From Incurvaria masculella (Eukaryota > Arthropoda > Insecta > Lepidoptera > Incurvariidae): DNA of 64,000 nucleotides. A program made the translations under genes and the position numbers. Location of the stretch: positions 5,722,501 through 5,786,500 of the forward strand of contig OX335641.1 of assembly GCA_946894095.1 (NCBI GenBank). The letters are read 5' to 3'. This document shows, one piece after another, positions 53,601 through 59,600 of this stretch (positions within the stretch are counted from its first letter, which is position 1; the number at the start of each line of letters is the position of its first letter). The notes beneath the pieces are model-generated. The model worked only from the letters and a program-made list of their open reading frames with translations, did not search any database and was not told the DNA's origin.

Positions 53601-56600
53601 TCGGCCCCGGCCCAATCCGTCATTGTGTCACAAAGTAACCATACTACCTTCAGAACAAACATGTAAGTCACATGCAAAGAAAACTCCTTAGTTTACATAG
53701 TAATGCCATGACGCTCATATTGAGATTCAATGGAGTTAAATGTCTACTCCACCAGAATAAAAAATTGAGTCATTTGTAAGTAGCACTTGCACCTGGGTTA
53801 ATTTTCTTGTTGCTGGCTAAACCGGGCTGTACACGCATGCATTGTATAACTTGTGTAATCTGCAATTTATAAATTGCTGGTCTTACATCGGATCAATATG
53901 TCCTAAAGGAGCCATGAAAATGTTCTGGCGTCCTAAGGCAGCAGAATATCCTAAAATTTGAATTAAGAAATGTTGAGTTGAACACAAGATACAAAAACGC
54001 ATCGCGTGCGTGCGATGTTGTTGTTGGGGTAGAATAACTCCAATTTTTTATATTTGTCCCAATTGGCTCGGAGTGTATCGGGAGTGTAATGAACTGCAGG
54101 TCTTGCACGGCGGAGGCGGCGAGTGCACCGGCCGTGGTGGCAGGGGCCGGGTCGGGGGAGATGGCGGGGTGGGCGGAGGCCGCGGCGGAGGAGACCAGAC
54201 CGTTCCCGCTGGCGCCGACGCCGGCGCAGCTCGGCCGGGCGCCACTGCAGAAGCGTCTCAGCCGAGGTACTGTATTAAAATATTGACCAATTATTTTACT
54301 AATGCATATTGATACTTATGTAGATCTCTTCCAAATTCGAAGAGGACTGAATTTTTTGCTCAGTTTTCACTGTCTGAAATGTTGTCTAAAGAAAGTTTAA
54401 ATTCAAATTCCAATTGCTATTGGGCGAGTACAGGCGGCTATAAAGGTAATGTACCATTAATTGTTTTAAATTCATGGTGTGTTATCATTCCCAGGAGCGT
54501 CCGTGGGCTCCACAAGTAGTAACGACGCGGCCGCTGTGCGCGCTCCGGACTCAGGCCCTCCGACGCCGCGCGCCACTCCCGATGAGCCGCTGCCGTCGCC
54601 CAAGCCTCCGCCGGACGCGCTCGGCAGCCCCTCGCTCAAGAAGAGCCTCTTCCGGCGCGCGACCGAGGACGGCCGGGACAAGTCAGTGCCTCTCTCTAAC
54701 ACTTTGTGTCGTTCTAGCTATGTGCACAGAGTCGAGGCTGGTGATGCTGGTGGACTTCCGATGAGCCGCTGCCATTGCTCAAACTGCCGCCAGACTCGCT
54801 TAAAAAGAGTCTCATCCGTCGCAAAACAGCCGGGACAAGTCAGTGCCTCCTTCCAGCGCCGCATGCTTTCCGTCTCCCAATCTGCCACCGGATTTGCTCG
54901 GCAGCCTCTAGCTAAAGAAGAGCCTTTTCCGGCGCGCGACCGAGGACAGTTGACTAGGACGCAACGGAGGACAGAGACTAATGACTAGTCTCAGCTGAAT
55001 GTTTGCTCGATCTCTGCAAGTGATTTTTTGCAAGTTGCATGATATTACAATAAAAAATGATGTATGCGCAAGCTTTCCCCATTATTAGAGCTTAGTTATT
55101 TTTAACTGGAAGGATAACACATTTAATGCCGCTCCGGTTATCTTTCCCTCAATGAGATTGTACAACCTGGGTTAGCTTAACTATACTATCTAATGAGTAG
55201 GGTAGAGAACCTATAGTTTTAAATGGATTTCCCAGTGTAGTTCTCTATTAATATGCTCATTTTGTCCTCGGATAAGAAACTTCACCGATTTAACAGCAAA
55301 GGCGTTATTTAACAGGCAACTGATGACTGATACAGAATTATTTGATTTCTCCTCAGGGTACTGGAGACTGTGAACTTCGAGCAGAAATTCTCCACGCTGC
55401 CGCAGTTCAAACCGGACGCGCGCAGCCCGAGCTCACTCGTGGTTCCCAACTCGCCGCAGGTCTACCTGCGCAAGAAGCACTCCAAGCAAATGTCAGGTGA
55501 GCACCGCGCACTCTGAAGGGCCCTCATTTATTTCATTGGGTTAACCTAAAAGTAACTCGAATAAATATTATTATTGAAAGAACGGAACTGTTATTTTACC
55601 TTCCGACCTATTCCAAACCAAAACCACTTTTTTACCAAACTAAAATGACGTTGAAGAAGTGCGGAAACATGACCTATTTATAAAATTAAGTTGATATTTA
55701 GCATCGAACTCGAACTCATTTCCTCAGAGCTTGAAAGTCGTGCGCCTTGTTATCTGGTCCTTGACCAAAACTTAACTGCCAAGCAGGCTAAGTCGCTAAA
55801 GACTCCGACGCGAGCCCTTTCCGAGTCCTTTCCCTTTCAAGTGACTGCAGTGCGCCGTAACGGAATCCAATACAGTTTTGTCTCACTGTCTGCACAGTCG
55901 CTGGCGCTTGGTAGTTGTTAATTTTAGTTACACCAGAAGTTTTTATGTGTCATATTTCCATGTATATCGGCCGAAAACTACCCTGATGACTGAAGTAAAA
56001 GCAGACATAAAGAAGTATGTTCATGCCGCAGGTCCTATTACAAAAGTTCAAAAACATACATTGGGACTGACACGGGTCACCAGATAACCGAACAAAGATG
56101 AACACTTAATAAAAAAACTAAACAAAACACTTACAATATTAATTTTTGTTAGACGAGGACGGGGGTAGTGCAGCGGCGGCGGCGGCAGCGGCGGCTCTGA
56201 GCGAAGCGGAGCTGCAGGACAGCGTGGCGATGCCGACACCGCACTCGTACAACACTCCACACTCGGGCGCCGCGGGCAAACTCGTTGGCAACACATTCTT
56301 CGGACCCGACTTCAACATAGACACATTCCGTGGTATGTATATCTAGCAGGCAGTGAAATTAGCATCTAATTAAAGTGTTTTCAAGATTTTCCAAATACTC
56401 TTGAAAATGTGAATGAAAGAATTTACAATTTCTCAAACTTTCTTTTAATGGGCAAAAACTCCTCGCATCCAGCTCGTCACAAAGTGAGCCTATTAATATA
56501 ATTCGATTGATCCATTACTGCACAGACTCGTGATGGGGAGCCTAACTTCGTGTGTGCTATTCCATCACTCTAGTAAAATCCAACGTCTAGCGTCTGTAAA

Positions 56601-59600
56601 CAGTGTTTTGTTTGTAATTGTTTGGCTGGAGTGCACCATCTTTAGTTAATGTTGTAGTTATGGTTACTATAATTCTGTCTTCTTTCTTTTCAGGTGAAAA
56701 ATTAGAATGGATATATAATAACAATAACCAGAGATTGTGCACTCCAGCTTTTGTATTGTCCAAAATTCTTTGAGTGTTTTGGTAACAACATAATCGTAAA
56801 TATGGCATGCTATACAGAGAGTATAATGAAGTAATAACGGCTTTGGCAATTGTATGCAAATCTTTTTTAATAATCTCTGCACTAATGGAGGACTGCTAGA
56901 AGCATAGCCATTGAGCGGATCAAGAAGGAAGTACTTTCTTTCAAACAGAGTGGTGGACTCCTGAAATAAGTTGCCTCAAGAAATCACAGTAAATGGTTTT
57001 AAAAACCAGTTAGACAAACACCTTAATAGTATTGAACTTAACTAAAAACACAATAATATTAGTAGAAGTGCATTCAATATATCTAAATTTAAAGTACACG
57101 CATCAGCTTAAGGGCCAGTATTTCAATCGTCCCTCTTCCTACCCTCAACTTTAAGGTGGCCCAACCCGCTCATTTCCCCATACAAAAGGAGAAAGAAGAT
57201 CACGCCTATATTTCTTGTCAGAGATCCAAAATTTTGCTCAATATAGCTTTATTTGATTGAACTAGATGTCTGATGGCCATTGGCATTGTAAAATTGTGTT
57301 TGGTTTCCAAGTTATAACGTCCGAAAGTTCGGATTTTTCGCGCGTTTTATACAATTACTTTGGAGGTGGATTACGCAATGATAAAGTAAGAACATCTTAA
57401 AAAGATTAGTCATCAGACATAGCTTGTTTAATCAAGATTTATAATCTATTTGGTTTTTGTTAGATTTTTGACTACAGCGGTCGTGGTTTACTTTTAGCTA
57501 TAAGTCGTTTTGAAATTAAAATTTTCGTAAATCTTACCAAATCATACACTATGCACATTGTCTTTTTTGTGGACAGGTTGCATCTTCCTCATAACGGAGC
57601 CTGTCTTATTCTTAGAAACAGAGAAGGTCCCAGAGCGCAACAGCACGGTTTTGTACCGTGCCCGCAAATGAGTTGAGGCCGCCGGGTTGGGCCACCTTAA
57701 GCGAAGCTTAAGCAGCATTTGAACCAAAACTATACGGTAGCCGAGGTTTTAAGGTGTTACAGGCCTTTGAAAATAGATTGCTGGGGACATTATAAAACTT
57801 CGCTTACCATTTAGTTTGCGTTAAAATGCTGCATTTTGTTTCTTAAGCTTCGCTTAAAGTTGAGGCTAGGAAGAGGGACGATTGAAATACCGGCCCTAAA
57901 GCTGCTAGTGTATACTATCAATAATAATAATAATAATAATCAAGGTCTCTAACTTACCCTAGAAGTCCTGCTAAAAGTTTACAAGTCTTGCAACCCCTAC
58001 TAGAATGCCCTTTCCATGTTTGGCAACCCTACTTTGCAAAGTATGTTGTATTCTTGAAAAAATACTCAGGATCCTCAAATTACATTCCGTCCACAATTAT
58101 GAAATTATAGCTTACGGGCCCACGGGCGCACCTTAAGCATACCAACTGTGTCGCCGATCTGCTACTGCTCTGTAAACAAGTGTCGCCACTATAGTGTGTG
58201 TGGTGTGGCGACAGCGGTGGTGTCGGAGGGCGGCGAGGAGGTGTCGCCGTGCAGCGCGGGCGGCGTGTCGGGCGCGGCGGGCGCGGGCGGCGCGGGCGGC
58301 GCGCGCGGCGAGGCGGGACACCGTCGCGTGCTCGAGCAGCGGAGGCAGCTGGTGCTGCGGCTCTTCCACGAGCACGGCATGTTCCCCTCCACGCAGGCCA
58401 CCACGCACTTCCAGGTTACCATCGATTTTATTTTGTTTGACATGGATGGCTGATACCAAACTGATTGTCAGATATTACCCTAACACACCGCATGGGAACT
58501 AGGTGCCATGCCAGGTCCTACGTTATATTGTTTTAAAACTTACGCGGGACATAACTATAATATTTAGTTTGACGACGTTTCGGAGCCTCACATGGGCTCC
58601 ATCTTTAGGAGAACGTGCCTGTCGCGACTGAGGTAGGCATGTTACTGACTATCCGTCGCTCTGCTTGATTTCTCAGCGTCCATGGCAACACTTATACATC
58701 TGCTTGAGGATTAGCTGCGGTCCGAATTTCGTGTGAAGTGCAAAACACACTGACTGTGTTTTCCTCGACGTCTGTTGTCGGTGCACCTCTCCGAAATTCA
58801 GTTTTCAGCTTATTCAGCATAGGTTTCCATATGGACGAAGACTGTAGACTTTTCGCATGAACACGAACTCTGTAATGGTACCTTGTCCTTCACCGATTTT
58901 CGGCCTTCTTGCCTGGCGGTTGCTTGAAGTGTGGTGTTTGTTGTGTTGCTGACTGCACATGATCGAAATATGGAAATCTTAAGTTTTCCCATGGTGCAAT
59001 GCCATACTTAATATGTACTGTGGCATTAGTGTTTCGTCTCCAATGACTGCAGTATTGTCTACATTGCTTTGTGGCAACAAACCGATTACTCCATTAATCG
59101 GTGTAAACCTGAGAACATAAAGTGTTACAAACACCATTTATGACAAATAGGCCGAATAATAGTTTTGGTTGTACTTGCACAACAAAAACTATTGTTTGCG
59201 GATAATAAAGATCAACGGATGGAATACAAATTAGTATTCATCACACTCTGGCGTGCACCGTTCTCCCATCCATCGACTGCCTCCAGTGCCTCGCCGCTAA
59301 TAGTGGAAAGTCCTTGTTCTATGCAAATGATTTTTTGAATTTTGATTATTCTTTAGAAGTGATACATACTTGTTACAAGTGGCACATACAAGTTTGGCGC
59401 ATACTTTATGTACCTATATGATCAGAAGAAGTTATCTCTGTCCAAACAGTGCGGTGGTGTTCGCGTTTAAATGTGGGGTGGCTTGTTGCAGGCGACTCAT
59501 ATCGACATATTCCCTAACAAGATGTCGCTGCAGCTAAAGATTCGCGAGGTGCGACAGAAACTGATGGCGCAGTCGAGTCTGACGCCACACTCGGAGCTCA

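Noticed and set aside
58540..58680. Possible Penelope-type end (GACGACGTTTCGGAGCC)
   Set aside because: Only a short motif; no reverse transcriptase, GIY-YIG domain or hammerhead core seen.
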